Shown in pieces: positions 26,015 to 35,247 of a stretch of 64,000 nt of DNA (positions are counted from its first letter, which is position 1; every line of letters begins with the position of its first letter). Origin of the DNA: Corynebacterium glaucum (GTDB taxonomy: Bacteria; Actinomycetota; Actinomycetes; Mycobacteriales; Mycobacteriaceae); assembly GCF_030408855.1 (NCBI RefSeq), contig NZ_CP047358.1, positions 1,116,001 through 1,180,000 on the forward strand, given 5' to 3'. The notes under the pieces are model-generated. The model did no database searches, was not told the DNA's origin, and saw nothing but the letters and a program-made list of their open reading frames with translations. The position numbers and the translations under genes are program-made.

Positions 26015-27046
26015 ATGGCCGATGATCCGCGCGCCGCGCGACTTCAGGAGCAGATGCAGCTCGAACGCGTCCGCCACCACCAAGCAATGAACCGTGCGCA
26101 AGCGGAGATTCAGCGGCTGCAAGCTGAGGTGCGGGACTACCGCATCCAGGCGAACAACGCGACGCGCGAGATGACCAACCTGCGGCGTGAACTACTTGAG
26201 CTGCGCAACCAACCAGCAAACCGCAATCCCCAACTGGAGCGCGAAGAACTCGAGTCGAAGCTCAAGACCGAGCGCATGGAAGCAGAAACCGCCCGCAACG
26301 AAGCGAGACGGCTTCGGGAAGCGACGCGCCTGCTTGAAAACGAACTTCTCCTGCTTGCCACGGACTCGAATGCCGCACGAGTCTCCGGGCAGGAAGCTTG
26401 CATCGCGGAGCCTGGTGCGGGCCGGTCAAACACGATCCACCGCGTCGGGATGATCGGTGGAGAGTCGGCACAAGCTCTCACTGGGGCTCCGGTCGCAGGG
26501 AAAGGCCCCTACCCGGTGCTCGCCCATGTGCTCAACGGTCAAGCGATCAGGCTACTCATAGACATGTCCCACGGAGTCGACGGTGTCACCGTGCCCGTGG
26601 ATAGGTTTGCAAAGCTCAGCAAACTGGAGGAGCAGCGCGCTATCGATGAGCGGGTGCGAAAACAATCAGTTCGGGCGCTTGTGGCAGCACTCCAAGAGGC
26701 CACCGAGCGGCTTCGACGCTATGAAAACGCCGAGATCGCACAAACGGTCACCGAGGGAGTGCCGGAGGCAAACCCGTACGAGAAGAACCCAGACGGGTTC
26801 TACCGGATCGGCGCGGTCGGCACCGATGTCGAGGTGATCATCAGCGACACCGCGGAGATCCCCACGCTCGACACTGTCGAACACACCGGCAAAGGCGGGT
26901 TCGTGGACACCAACTACGGCATGACCATCGCGGGGATCGACGGTGGCATCCACCCGATCTACGGCGAGTTCAAGGACGGCTTCTTGTTCCGCGTAGTTAT
27001 TGACCTCACCGAGGATTTTCGCCGCGACGGGCTACTCAGCGATTAA
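26015..27046 (+). CDS. coiled-coil protein of unknown function
   Basis: I do not recognise this 343-residue protein. Residues about 5-115 are a charged, heptad-like coiled coil rich in Arg, Gln, Glu and Ala. A globular part follows, with GPYPVLAHVLNGQAIRLLID, a second short helix (EEQRAIDERVRKQSVRALV) and a C-terminal domain containing GFVDTNYGMTIAGIDGGIHP and FRVVIDL. No signal peptide or membrane segment is seen. TAGCAT six bases before the ATG suggests a leaderless start. Its 3' end overlaps the convergent YbjN gene by four bases. Confidence 0.7.
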   Translation: MADDPRAARLQEQMQLERVRHHQAMNRAQAEIQRLQAEVRDYRIQANNATREMTNLRRELLELRNQPANRNPQLEREELESKLKTERMEAETARNEARRLREATRLLENELLLLATDSNAARVSGQEACIAEPGAGRSNTIHRVGMIGGESAQALTGAPVAGKGPYPVLAHVLNGQAIRLLIDMSHGVDGVTVPVDRFAKLSKLEEQRAIDERVRKQSVRALVAALQEATERLRRYENAEIAQTVTEGVPEANPYEKNPDGFYRIGAVGTDVEVIISDTAEIPTLDTVEHTGKGGFVDTNYGMTIAGIDGGIHPIYGEFKDGFLFRVVIDLTEDFRRDGLLSD

Positions 27047-27501
27047 CCGAGCTTCTGGTCGATCTGTTCAAGGACCTCCGGGGCGAACGCGCCGAGGAAA
27101 TCGCGCGACGCGTTGACCACGCCCTCGATTCCGGAGCTGATATGTGCCTCGAACTGCTCGTCGGAGTAATCCCAGCTCCGTGGCAGTGAGTAATTCACGC
27201 CGAGGATGGCTCGGTTGTACTCCGGATCCTCCAGCGCGGTAGCACTGGGGTATGCGTTGAAGTTGTTGTAGCTCTCCACCCATAGCAGGAGGTCGTCAAA
27301 GCGGTCGAGACCCACGGAATCTATCGCCACGGTGCTCACGATCGCCAGCGCGGGATCAAACGAACGAATCTGCATGCCAATGCCGGAGAACCCGGTGGCC
27401 AGCGTCTTGCCGCCCTCGAGGATGTCGTAGCGCCATCCGTGCTTGTCAAAGAGTTCCTGCACGCGCGGGATGGAAATCGGTTTCAGTTCTGGGGTGCTCA
27501 T
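27043..27501 (-). CDS. YbjN domain protein, downstream copy
   Basis: A 152-residue protein of the YbjN family (proposed sensory or chaperone-like adaptors, type III secretion chaperone-like fold). It has the conserved layout of a helix, WRYDILEGGKTLATGF, a beta-meander and LLLWVESYNNFNAYPSA. It begins four bases after the stop of a second YbjN gene, so the pair is cotranscribed. The sequences are clearly diverged. No catalytic residues are expected in this family; the molecular role is unknown. Confidence 0.75.
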   Translation of the reverse strand: MSTPELKPISIPRVQELFDKHGWRYDILEGGKTLATGFSGIGMQIRSFDPALAIVSTVAIDSVGLDRFDDLLLWVESYNNFNAYPSATALEDPEYNRAILGVNYSLPRSWDYSDEQFEAHISSGIEGVVNASRDFLGAFAPEVLEQIDQKLG

Positions 27502-27504
27502 GGG

Positions 27505-27942
27505 TTACGCCTCCAATTCGTCCACAATGTGCGGCAGGTGCCCACGCATTTGCTCAGCGACGTAGTGGATGCCGGAGAAGTAGAAGCTGAGCATCTGGCG
27601 CAACTGCTGATCGGTCACCCCGGCAGTGGTGAAAAACGGTGCCTCGATGAGTAGCACTGCGGTCTCGTCCTCGCGCACAATCGGGTGGAGCCGGATCAGC
27701 ATCATCATCTGGTTCAGCGTGTTGGACTCATAACGCAGCGTTTCAATGTCGTTGTCAGTGCGCGCGGTGGCCAGCCAGCGGGTGGAAACCTTGAATCCGA
27801 AGTCCTCGATCTGGAAGAACACCACAAGGCCCGGAAACGCGGTGCGCGTCGTGCCGTCTTCGCCGCGGAAGTACATCAGGTCGAACTCATCTAACACCGT
27901 CTCGATGCGTTCTTGGTCGACTGGTGCGAAGGTTTGGGTCAT
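27505..27942 (-). CDS. YbjN domain protein, upstream copy
   Basis: A 145-residue YbjN-family protein with VLDEFDLMYFRGEDG, VVFFQIEDFGFKV and a long C-terminal helix. The ATG at 27942 has an AAAGGA site (minus strand) at good spacing. A longer reading with an upstream start would add low-quality sequence and is not supported. It probably acts with the YbjN protein encoded three bases downstream. Confidence 0.75.
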   Translation of the reverse strand: MTQTFAPVDQERIETVLDEFDLMYFRGEDGTTRTAFPGLVVFFQIEDFGFKVSTRWLATARTDNDIETLRYESNTLNQMMMLIRLHPIVREDETAVLLIEAPFFTTAGVTDQQLRQMLSFYFSGIHYVAEQMRGHLPHIVDELEA

Positions 27943-27985
27943 CGTCGGTCCTTTCGTCGTCAAGCGAAAAAGCTCTCTTGCTCGG

Positions 27986-28990
27986 CTAGTGCACGGGCAG
28001 TGCAGTGGGGATGTAGTCCGCGCCGGTGAGTTGGCCCTCGCGGAAGTGCAGCACCCACACCGAGCCCTTTTTGGCGTTGATTTCGGTGTCGATCGGGAGG
28101 GTCCCCTGCGAGGAGAGCCAGGCGACCATGTGGGGGATGATTTCACCTTGCGCGCAGATCACGCTCACCCCGCCGAGGGCAACGATATCCATGAACGCCT
28201 GCTGGGCATCGACCATGTTCTCCAGCCAGGCGTGATCGCCAAAGCGGGCATCGACGGTGACATCCAAGTTCAGCTCGTCCGCAAGCGGGGCGACGGTGGC
28301 CTGGCAGCGGTCCGGCTCCGCTGAAAACACGCGCGTCGGCGCGAAGGGGGCGAGCATCGGCACGAGCATCTCGGACTGGCGCAGGCCCTTCTTGTCCAGC
28401 GGGCGTAGGTTATCGTCGCCGGTCCACTTCTCGCGGTCGTGGGCGCGGGCGTGGCGCACGTACAGCACCCGCGCGTCCGCCGGAGTGTGGAAGCGTTTTT
28501 GTGCCTTCGCCAGCACCTCGCGGTCCAGGTCGTAGCTGAGCAGCCCTTTGGCCTCGTCGATAGGCAGCCAGCGGATCTCGTCGACCTCGTCGTTGGGTGT
28601 GAACTCCCCGCCGGTCACCTCACCCGTCCAGTAGTAGACCACCTTCGTGGTGTTCTTCACCGGATACACCGTCTTGCCAATCAGCTTGCCCAGGCGGACC
28701 TTGTACCCGGTCTCTTCTGCAATTTCGCGCACAGCAGCCACCACGAGCGACTCGCCCGGATCGAGCTTGCCCTTGGCCAGCGACCAGTCGTCGTAATGCG
28801 GGCGGTGGATCACCGCCACCTCCAGCGACTCCGGAGCGCTTAAGTCACCGCGCCACAACACCGCTCCCGCGGCAAGGGTGGTGCGGGGGAACTCATTTTG
28901 CGGCTTGACGGGCACTTCCTGGTGCCGGCCGGTGATGAACATCTCGCCGGACGTGTCTTTGTCTTGCTCGTGGAGCTCGGAAGTAGCCAT
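27986..28990 (-). CDS. Nudix hydrolase with C-terminal histidine-phosphatase domain (MutT1-like)
   Basis: A two-domain protein of about 334 residues. The Nudix domain carries the complete box at about 74-96 (GKLDPGE, then REIAEETGY). A histidine-phosphatase domain follows, with VRHARAHD near 178-185. Mycobacterial MutT1 has the same arrangement and cleans 8-oxo-dGTP/GTP and dinucleoside polyphosphates; a similar house-cleaning role is likely. ATG 28990 is chosen because homologues start close to the Nudix core. ATG 29026 is in frame but its GGGAGG lies directly against it. It is divergent from gpsA. Confidence 0.85.
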   Translation of the reverse strand: MATSELHEQDKDTSGEMFITGRHQEVPVKPQNEFPRTTLAAGAVLWRGDLSAPESLEVAVIHRPHYDDWSLAKGKLDPGESLVVAAVREIAEETGYKVRLGKLIGKTVYPVKNTTKVVYYWTGEVTGGEFTPNDEVDEIRWLPIDEAKGLLSYDLDREVLAKAQKRFHTPADARVLYVRHARAHDREKWTGDDNLRPLDKKGLRQSEMLVPMLAPFAPTRVFSAEPDRCQATVAPLADELNLDVTVDARFGDHAWLENMVDAQQAFMDIVALGGVSVICAQGEIIPHMVAWLSSQGTLPIDTEINAKKGSVWVLHFREGQLTGADYIPTALPVH

Positions 28991-29067
28991 GGGATCTATT
29001 GTGTCGTAGAGCTTCGCCCACTGCATCCTCCCACGCGCCAGCAGTAGTCAGGTGTTAGCGTTGTCGC

Positions 29068-30066
29068 ATGGTTAACGTGGCAGTCATGGGTGCCGGATCA
29101 TGGGGTACCACCTTGGCAAAGGTCTTCGCCGACGGCGGCAACGCAGTGCAATTGTGGGCACGCCGTCAAGAGTTGGCGGACATCATGGCCACCACGCGGG
29201 AGAACCCTGATTACCTGGCAGGCATTGAGCTGCCGGAGGCGATCACCCCGACTTCGGACGCCCACCAAGCGCTAACACCAGCAGACATCGCGATCTTCGC
29301 TGTGCCCAGCCAGACCATGCGTGAGAACCTCACCGACTGGACGCCGCTGCTGCGTTCAGACACCACGCTGCTGTCCATTTCCAAAGGCATCGAGACCGGT
29401 ACTCACATGCGCATGAGCGAGATCATCGCCGAGGTGACCGGTGCCGACCCCAGCCGCATTGCGGTGCTCTCCGGGCCGAACCTAGCGCGCGAGATCGCCG
29501 AAGAGCAACCGGCAGCAACGGTCATCGCCTGCGAGGATGAGAACCGCGCAAAGCTGGTCCAAGCCGCCTGCGCGACGAACTACCTGCGGCCGTACACCAA
29601 CACCGATGTCATCGGCTGCGAGATCGGCGGCGCCACCAAGAACGTCATTGCGCTCGCCTGCGGCATGGCGGCTGGCCAGGGCCTGGGAGAGAACACCCTC
29701 GCCACTCTGATCACCCGCGGCCTCGCCGAAATCACCCGCCTTGGCCTCTCGCTCGGCGCCGACGCCCGCACGTTCGCGGGCCTCGCCGGGATGGGTGACT
29801 TGGTGGCTACCTGCTCCTCGCCACTCTCGCGCAACCGCACGTTCGGCGCGGCACTCGGCGCGGGCGCCACGATGGAAGAAGCCAAAGCTTCGACGAAGGG
29901 CCAGGTCGCCGAGGGGGTAACGTCCTCGCGCAGCATCTTCCAGCTCGCCGAATCGCAGGGCGTCGACATGCCAATCACCGCAGCCGTGCACGCGGTATGC
30001 CACGGAGATTTCAAGGTCAGCGACACCGTCGCCGCGCTCATGGGCCGCTCCAAGAAGGCTGAGTAG
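29068..30066 (+). CDS. gpsA: glycerol-3-phosphate dehydrogenase (NAD(P)+)
   Basis: Reduces dihydroxyacetone phosphate to sn-glycerol-3-phosphate for phospholipid synthesis, in the cytoplasm. The 332-residue protein has the N-terminal [15 protein letters not shown] dinucleotide site, [18 protein letters not shown] and the C-terminal [12 protein letters not shown] with SRNR-type residues. TAGCGT six bases before the ATG suggests leaderless initiation. ddl follows after 19 bases, the common actinobacterial gpsA-ddl pairing. Confidence 0.97.
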   Translation: MVNVAVMGAGSWGTTLAKVFADGGNAVQLWARRQELADIMATTRENPDYLAGIELPEAITPTSDAHQALTPADIAIFAVPSQTMRENLTDWTPLLRSDTTLLSISKGIETGTHMRMSEIIAEVTGADPSRIAVLSGPNLAREIAEEQPAATVIACEDENRAKLVQAACATNYLRPYTNTDVIGCEIGGATKNVIALACGMAAGQGLGENTLATLITRGLAEITRLGLSLGADARTFAGLAGMGDLVATCSSPLSRNRTFGAALGAGATMEEAKASTKGQVAEGVTSSRSIFQLAESQGVDMPITAAVHAVCHGDFKVSDTVAALMGRSKKAE

Positions 30067-30085
30067 CCCCGGGTACGCTCGACGT

Positions 30086-31150
30086 GTGATTCGCATTGCC
30101 GTGATTTACGGTGGCCAGTCCACCGAACATTCGATTTCCTGCATCTCCGCCGGCGCCATCATCGCCGAGCTCCCCAAAGACACCTACGAGGTCTACCCAG
30201 TCGGCATCACCCGCGACGGTACCTGGGTCGAAGGCTCACTCGACCCGGTTGGGGGAGCAGCATTGCCCGAGGTCGCCCCAGGCAGGGCCATTTGCTTATC
30301 GACGGCACCTTCAACCCGCGGTACCTTCACCGATGCCGCAACCGGCGAGGCGGTGGCCGAAGTGGACGTGATCTTCCCCGTGCTGCACGGAAAGTACGGT
30401 GAAGACGGCACGATCCAAGGCATGTTCGAGCTTTCCGGGATCCCGTACGTCGGCCCCGGCGTGCTGGCCTCCGCATGCGGAATGGACAAGGAGTACACGA
30501 AGAAGCTCGTCGCCGCGGAGGGCATCCCGGTGGCCCGCAGTGTCATTGTGCGCGAGCGTGGTGCGACAGTCAGCGAGGCGGACAAGCAGCGCCTCGGACT
30601 GCCGGCATTTGTGAAGCCAGCCAACGGTGGCTCCTCCATCGGCGTCTCCAAGGTCGAGCGCTGGGAGGACTTGGACGCCGCACTCGAACTCGCCTTCGAG
30701 CAGGACGGGAAGGTACTTGTCGAAGGCGCGCTGATCGGCGACGAAGTCGAACTCGGCGTCCTCGAGCACCCAGACGGCAGGCTCGAAGCATCGTTGCCAG
30801 CAAAACTCAACGGCACCGAGGATTCAGACGAGGGCTTCTACGGCTTCGAAACGAAGTACCTGGACGACCACGTCACCGCCACCATCCCCGCGCCCTACGA
30901 CGCCGCAACGGTGGCCACCCTGCAATCCATGGCCATCACCGCGTTTCAGGCGCTGAACTGCAAGTCGCTGGCGCGCGTGGACTTCTTCATGACGGATGCC
31001 GGGCCCGTGCTCAACGAGATCAACACCATGCCAGGCTTCACCCCGATCTCGATGTATCCTCAGGTCTGGTTCGCCAGCGGCATCTCCTACGGAGAGTTGC
31101 TTAACGTGCTGGTCACTGCCGCTATTGCGCGGGCACAGCCTCAGCGATGA
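30086..31150 (+). CDS. ddl: D-alanine--D-alanine ligase
   Basis: An ATP-dependent ligase making D-Ala-D-Ala for peptidoglycan. The 354 residues have the ATP-grasp fold: GGQSTEHSISCIS at the N-terminus, FPVLHGKYGEDG, the lysine-containing FVKPANGGSSIGVSKV, the serine/omega-loop region and C-terminal FFMTDAGPVLNEINTMPGFT. The start is GTG 30086 after TACGCT with six bases between, consistent with a leaderless start. The last 29 bases overlap the 3' end of the DUF3515 gene on the other strand. Confidence 0.97.
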   Translation: MIRIAVIYGGQSTEHSISCISAGAIIAELPKDTYEVYPVGITRDGTWVEGSLDPVGGAALPEVAPGRAICLSTAPSTRGTFTDAATGEAVAEVDVIFPVLHGKYGEDGTIQGMFELSGIPYVGPGVLASACGMDKEYTKKLVAAEGIPVARSVIVRERGATVSEADKQRLGLPAFVKPANGGSSIGVSKVERWEDLDAALELAFEQDGKVLVEGALIGDEVELGVLEHPDGRLEASLPAKLNGTEDSDEGFYGFETKYLDDHVTATIPAPYDAATVATLQSMAITAFQALNCKSLARVDFFMTDAGPVLNEINTMPGFTPISMYPQVWFASGISYGELLNVLVTAAIARAQPQR

Positions 31151-32036
31151 AGTCGGAGAGGTTGGTGATGATCTCGTTCGACCCGGTAATCGGGAACGTC
31201 GCCGCCACATCCGCAGCTCGCCCCAGGGCGTAGTACACGGTCGTTGCATCCGCCTCGTCCTGGAACCAGGGGATCTCGTTGACCTGGGTCAGCGCGGCAC
31301 CTGCGTCGTAGCCGGGTGGCAGTGCCACGCCGCAGCGCAGCACGACAGGTTCGAAGCCGGGCTTGATCCACACCAAGGTGTCCTCACGGTCCACGTGGAC
31401 ATTGACAAAGCCGTCCGCGATCTCGTTAGGCGCTGCCTGCTCCAGGTCCCCGCACGCGGCGGTGTCGCCTTCGGCAAGCGTGGAGGTAGGCGCTGGAGTC
31501 GGCTGCGCGTCGCTCTGCGGCAGCGAAGCTGCGTCGATCTCCTCCACCGGCGGTTCGTCGACGAGCTCGGTGTCCGCGGTGACGGCCAGAACAGGGGAGC
31601 GGTCGACGCTGAACCAGGTCGCCATCGTGGACGCCGGGTCGTTCACCTGCAGCCATTTCACCCCGTCGAGCTCCGTGATCATGAATTCCTCGGCGTACTC
31701 GTTGTACTGCAACGGCAGGTCGACGCCACAGCGCAGGGTGACGCGCTCGGTCGAAGACTTCTGCCACGCTGCGCTTCCGGATGGAGCCGGCTCCGCCAGC
31801 TCTGCTCGGGGATAGGTGGCGATCTTGGACGGGAGGCCGTCGATAAGCTGAGTGCACTCCGGCGAATCAGCCATGGGTGCGGGAACTGGCGCCATGGCTA
31901 CCGGCTGCAGCGCGACTTGGTTGAAGAAGTACCGCGAGCCGAACAGGACGCCCGCGACCAACGCGACGGCGAGCCCCAGGATGATGTAGATGGGTGTCCG
32001 GTTAATCTTGTACGTGTCCTGCGCTGTGGAGCTCAT
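31122..32036 (-). CDS. membrane-anchored DUF3515 protein with duplicated domain
   Basis: A 304-residue protein with one N-terminal membrane segment (about 15-37) and an extracytoplasmic part. Two related DUF3515-like units are visible. The first runs from Cys61 through LRCGVDLP (101-108) and VKWLQVND. The second runs from Cys195 through LRCGVALP (233-240) and IPWFQDE. Each has one pair of cysteines spaced about 40 residues apart. They are joined by an acidic Pro/Thr-rich linker. Most family members I know of have one unit. TAGACT eight bases before the ATG suggests a leaderless start. Its position between ddl and thiL is usual in this group. Function is unknown. Confidence 0.78.
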   Translation of the reverse strand: MSSTAQDTYKINRTPIYIILGLAVALVAGVLFGSRYFFNQVALQPVAMAPVPAPMADSPECTQLIDGLPSKIATYPRAELAEPAPSGSAAWQKSSTERVTLRCGVDLPLQYNEYAEEFMITELDGVKWLQVNDPASTMATWFSVDRSPVLAVTADTELVDEPPVEEIDAASLPQSDAQPTPAPTSTLAEGDTAACGDLEQAAPNEIADGFVNVHVDREDTLVWIKPGFEPVVLRCGVALPPGYDAGAALTQVNEIPWFQDEADATTVYYALGRAADVAATFPITGSNEIITNLSDFIAEAVPAQ

Positions 32037-32071
32037 GGCGGCTCAGTCTATTTGAAAGGCCCTGTCAGATC

Positions 32072-33037
32072 GTGATTCACACCGGATTCCCGGAAACCGG
32101 GCCGACCTTGGGGGAGGTGGGGGAAGCCGGCGTGATCCAGGCGATCTTTTCCGCCGCGCCCTCCACCATTAACGGCGACGATGCCGCGGTGCTGACACCG
32201 TCCACGCCGAACTCGCGAGTGGTGGCCAGCACGGACATGCTGGTGGACGGCCGCCACTTCAGCGCCGACTACACCACGCCGTTTCTCGTCGGGCGCAAGG
32301 CGGTCGTGCAGAACTACGCCGACATCGAGGCGATGGGGGCGCGTCCGCTAGCTGCGTTGCTCGCCATCTCCGCGCCGCCCGAAACCCCGGTTGCCGTGGT
32401 GGAGGAGCTCGCGCGCGGCCTCGGCTCGATGACCCAGGAGTGGGCCTCCGAGCTGGTTGGCGGCGACGTGACCTCGGGCGAGAAACTGGTGATCTCGGTG
32501 ACCGCGATCGGTTCGCTCGGCGGCAACCTCGACGCGCTGCGCCTGGACCGCGCGCGGCCGGGACAGCGCGTGGTGGCGCACGGCCACCTGGGATACTCCG
32601 CAGCAGGGCTCGCACTGCTGCAATCGGGCGTGCGCATTCCGGCCTCACTTGAACCGTTGGTGCAAGCCCACCAAGTACCGGAGATCATCCCGGGCCGAGG
32701 CGTGGTGGCGCGCTCCGCGGGAGCGACCGCCATGACCGACAACTCGGACGGCCTAATCTGCGATCTGTCCACAATGGCGCGAATGTCCGGCATCGGCATT
32801 GATCTGTCCTCCGTGGCCATCAAACCGGACCGGCTGTTGGAAGACGCGGGGCTGCTTCTGGGCATCGACCCCTGGAAGTGGGTGCTCACCGGCGGGGAGG
32901 ACCATGCGCTCATCGGCACCTGCGATGGCTCGGCGCCGGTCGGTTTCCGCTCCATCGGCACAGTGATCCGCCAGCAGGGCGTGCGGGTTGACGGCAAGGA
33001 GCCGGCCTACACCGGCGGATGGGAGAGCTTCGCATGA
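32072..33037 (+). CDS. thiL: thiamine-monophosphate kinase
   Basis: Phosphorylates thiamine monophosphate to thiamine diphosphate. The 321-residue PurM-like fold shows [31 protein letters not shown] for metal-nucleotide binding, GGDVTSG and TDNSDGL. The start is GTG 32072 with AAAGG nearby. It is the first gene of a compact unit, and its stop overlaps the ung start as ATGA. Confidence 0.95.
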   Translation: MIHTGFPETGPTLGEVGEAGVIQAIFSAAPSTINGDDAAVLTPSTPNSRVVASTDMLVDGRHFSADYTTPFLVGRKAVVQNYADIEAMGARPLAALLAISAPPETPVAVVEELARGLGSMTQEWASELVGGDVTSGEKLVISVTAIGSLGGNLDALRLDRARPGQRVVAHGHLGYSAAGLALLQSGVRIPASLEPLVQAHQVPEIIPGRGVVARSAGATAMTDNSDGLICDLSTMARMSGIGIDLSSVAIKPDRLLEDAGLLLGIDPWKWVLTGGEDHALIGTCDGSAPVGFRSIGTVIRQQGVRVDGKEPAYTGGWESFA

Positions 33038-33678
33038 GTCTGCCGGTGCACGAATCCTGGATGGGCGCGCTCGGGCCCGTCGAAAAGCAAATCCACGACA
33101 TGGGTGACTTCCTGCGAGCGCAAGACGCGTACCTTCCGCGGGGCAACGACATCCTGCGCGCGTTCCAGCAACCCTTCGACGAGGTGCGCGTGCTCATCGT
33201 GGGCCAAGACCCGTACCCCACGCCGGGGCACCCCATGGGGCTGGCGTTTTCGACGCAGCCAGGGGTCGCGCCGCCGCGCTCGTTGGTCAATATTTACAAA
33301 GAGCTTCACGACGACCTGGGCATCCCGCCCCGGCAAGACGGCGACCTGTCGGCTTGGTCGAACCAAGGGATTCTGCTGCTGAACCGCGTGCTTACGGTGC
33401 GTCCCGGCACACCGGGTTCACACCGCGGCAAAGGATGGGAGGCCGTGACCGAGGCCGCGATCCGGGCGCTCGCGGAACGGGAGGCACCGCTGGTGGCAAT
33501 CCTGTGGGGCCGCGACGCGCAGACCGCCAAGGCGTTCTTGGGGAAGACTCCGGTGATCACCTCGCCGCACCCCTCGCCGCTGTCGGCATCGAGGGGGTTC
33601 TTCGGCTCGCGTCCGTTCTCGCAGGCGAATGAGGCGCTGATCGCCCAAGGGGCAGAAGCTGTGGACTGGTCGTTGTAA
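33034..33678 (+). CDS. ung: uracil-DNA glycosylase
   Basis: Removes uracil from DNA in base-excision repair. The 214-residue family 1 enzyme has the water-activating loop [17 protein letters not shown], the uracil-pocket region [10 protein letters not shown] and the C-terminal [21 protein letters not shown] 33034 overlaps the thiL stop by four bases, which argues for it over the GTG 15 bases upstream. It is translationally coupled to thiL. Confidence 0.97.
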   Translation: MSLPVHESWMGALGPVEKQIHDMGDFLRAQDAYLPRGNDILRAFQQPFDEVRVLIVGQDPYPTPGHPMGLAFSTQPGVAPPRSLVNIYKELHDDLGIPPRQDGDLSAWSNQGILLLNRVLTVRPGTPGSHRGKGWEAVTEAAIRALAEREAPLVAILWGRDAQTAKAFLGKTPVITSPHPSPLSASRGFFGSRPFSQANEALIAQGAEAVDWSL

Positions 33679-33689
33679 ACTACACCCTC

Positions 33690-35243
33690 ATGGCCACACC
33701 TTCCGCTTTCGATGGTGCGCAGCTCATGGCGTGGGCGCGTCGCGCAGCTGGCGAGCTGAACCGTCGGCGGATGGAAATCAACAAGCTCAACGTCTTTCCG
33801 GTTCCGGATGCGGACACTGGATCGAACATGGCGCACACTATGGCAGCAGCTGTGGAAGAGGCGGAGCAGCTTGGCACCGACGCGGATGTGCGACAGGTGG
33901 CAGAGGCCCTTGCCGTCGGAGCTGTCAAAGGTGCCCGCGGCAACTCCGGCGTCGTGTTGTCGCAGGTCATGCGCGGTATTGCTCAAACCGTTTCTGAGGA
34001 CACCCCCGGCGGCGCGGTGATTGCGGATTCGCTCGCCGCGGCCGTGACCTTCGTCGACCGCGCGATCGCGGACCCCGTCGAGGGCACCGTCATCACAGTG
34101 CTGCGCGCTGCCTCAGTCGCAGCCGCTGAGGCCGTGACTTCTGCGGCCGATCCGACCAACCCAGGTATCGATGAGGTCGCCCAGGCCGTCACCGAAGCCG
34201 CCCGCGTGGCGCTGGCCAGCACCCCCTCCCAGCTCGAGGTGCTGCGCGAGGCAGGGGTGGTCGACGCCGGCGGCACCGGCCTCGTGGTCTTGCTCGAGGC
34301 ATTGCTTGACGACGCCACCGTGCAACCCACCGAACCCATCGACCTCGAACCGGACGCCCCGGTTGCCCACGGCACCACCGGCAACCTCGAAGTGATGTTC
34401 ATGTTCGCCGGCGACGTCGACGTTTTGGAGCGCGAGCTCAGCGGGATGGGGGACAGCCTGGTTATCGCGCGCCTCGATGGCTCCGCGAAGGTCCACATCC
34501 ACTCCCACGACGCTGGCGCGGTGATCGAGCGTGCCTACGCCCTCGGCGAGGTCAGCGAACTGCGGCTGGAGATCCTGCCCGCAGATCCCACCACCCACGC
34601 TCCCGAGCGCGTCATCGTGGCCGTCACGCCTCCCGGTGCGCTGACCAGGCTCTACGAACTTGCCGGCGCGGTCGCGGTACAGCCAGGCGAGGACGTTGTC
34701 GCGCGGATCCTCGCCACTATCCGCCGCTCCGAGGCCAGCGAGGTCATCCTTTTACCGAACGGGTTGCTGAACCGCCGCAACCTCGCGGCCGTCGAGAAGG
34801 CAGCGCGCGCCTTCGAGCAGACCGTGACGCTGCTGCCCACCGTGCGCCTCGTCTCCGGCATCGCGGCGCTGACGGTTCACGACCCATCCCAGCCGCTCGC
34901 TACCGCCGCATTCACCATGTCCGAGGCTGCCGGCGAGATGCGCACCGCCGTCGCCCACCGCGCTCCCCGCGCTGGTCTGATTCAGGGCGGGCCGGTGGCA
35001 AAAGGCGACGTTGTAGTCACTTCCCACGGCGAGACCGTGCTCATCGCGGACGACCCGATCACTGCCGTCGAGCGCACTTGCTCGCGCCTCCTCGCCCACG
35101 GCGGCGAGCAAGTAGCCATTTTCTTCGACCCGGAGGAATTCGACCGTGCCGAGCTTGACGCACTCGAAGACACCCTTGGGGTGGCGATCATGTCCTACCC
35201 AGCAGACAACCTGGGCGCGATCGCGGAGATCGGGGTGGAGTAG
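33690..35243 (+). CDS. DAK2/DhaL-domain kinase-like protein (YloV/FakA family)
   Basis: A 517-residue protein with an N-terminal DhaL/DAK2 domain. VFPVPDADTGSNM carries the aspartates that chelate Mg-ATP, and KGARGNSGVVLSQVMRG is also present. It has the middle and C-terminal domains found in FakA/YloV proteins. In Firmicutes this family phosphorylates fatty acids with a FakB partner; no FakB/DegV gene is in this window, so the substrate is open. TAAACT eight bases before the ATG suggests its own leaderless promoter. recG begins four bases after the stop, as in other actinobacteria. Confidence 0.88.
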   Translation: MATPSAFDGAQLMAWARRAAGELNRRRMEINKLNVFPVPDADTGSNMAHTMAAAVEEAEQLGTDADVRQVAEALAVGAVKGARGNSGVVLSQVMRGIAQTVSEDTPGGAVIADSLAAAVTFVDRAIADPVEGTVITVLRAASVAAAEAVTSAADPTNPGIDEVAQAVTEAARVALASTPSQLEVLREAGVVDAGGTGLVVLLEALLDDATVQPTEPIDLEPDAPVAHGTTGNLEVMFMFAGDVDVLERELSGMGDSLVIARLDGSAKVHIHSHDAGAVIERAYALGEVSELRLEILPADPTTHAPERVIVAVTPPGALTRLYELAGAVAVQPGEDVVARILATIRRSEASEVILLPNGLLNRRNLAAVEKAARAFEQTVTLLPTVRLVSGIAALTVHDPSQPLATAAFTMSEAAGEMRTAVAHRAPRAGLIQGGPVAKGDVVVTSHGETVLIADDPITAVERTCSRLLAHGGEQVAIFFDPEEFDRAELDALEDTLGVAIMSYPADNLGAIAEIGVE

Positions 35244-35247
35244 GCCA

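Noticed and set aside
27943..28146. Longer N-terminus for the upstream YbjN protein
   Set aside because: The extension is Arg/Ser/Pro-rich shadow sequence and overlaps the Nudix gene; ATG 27942 has a proper ribosome site.
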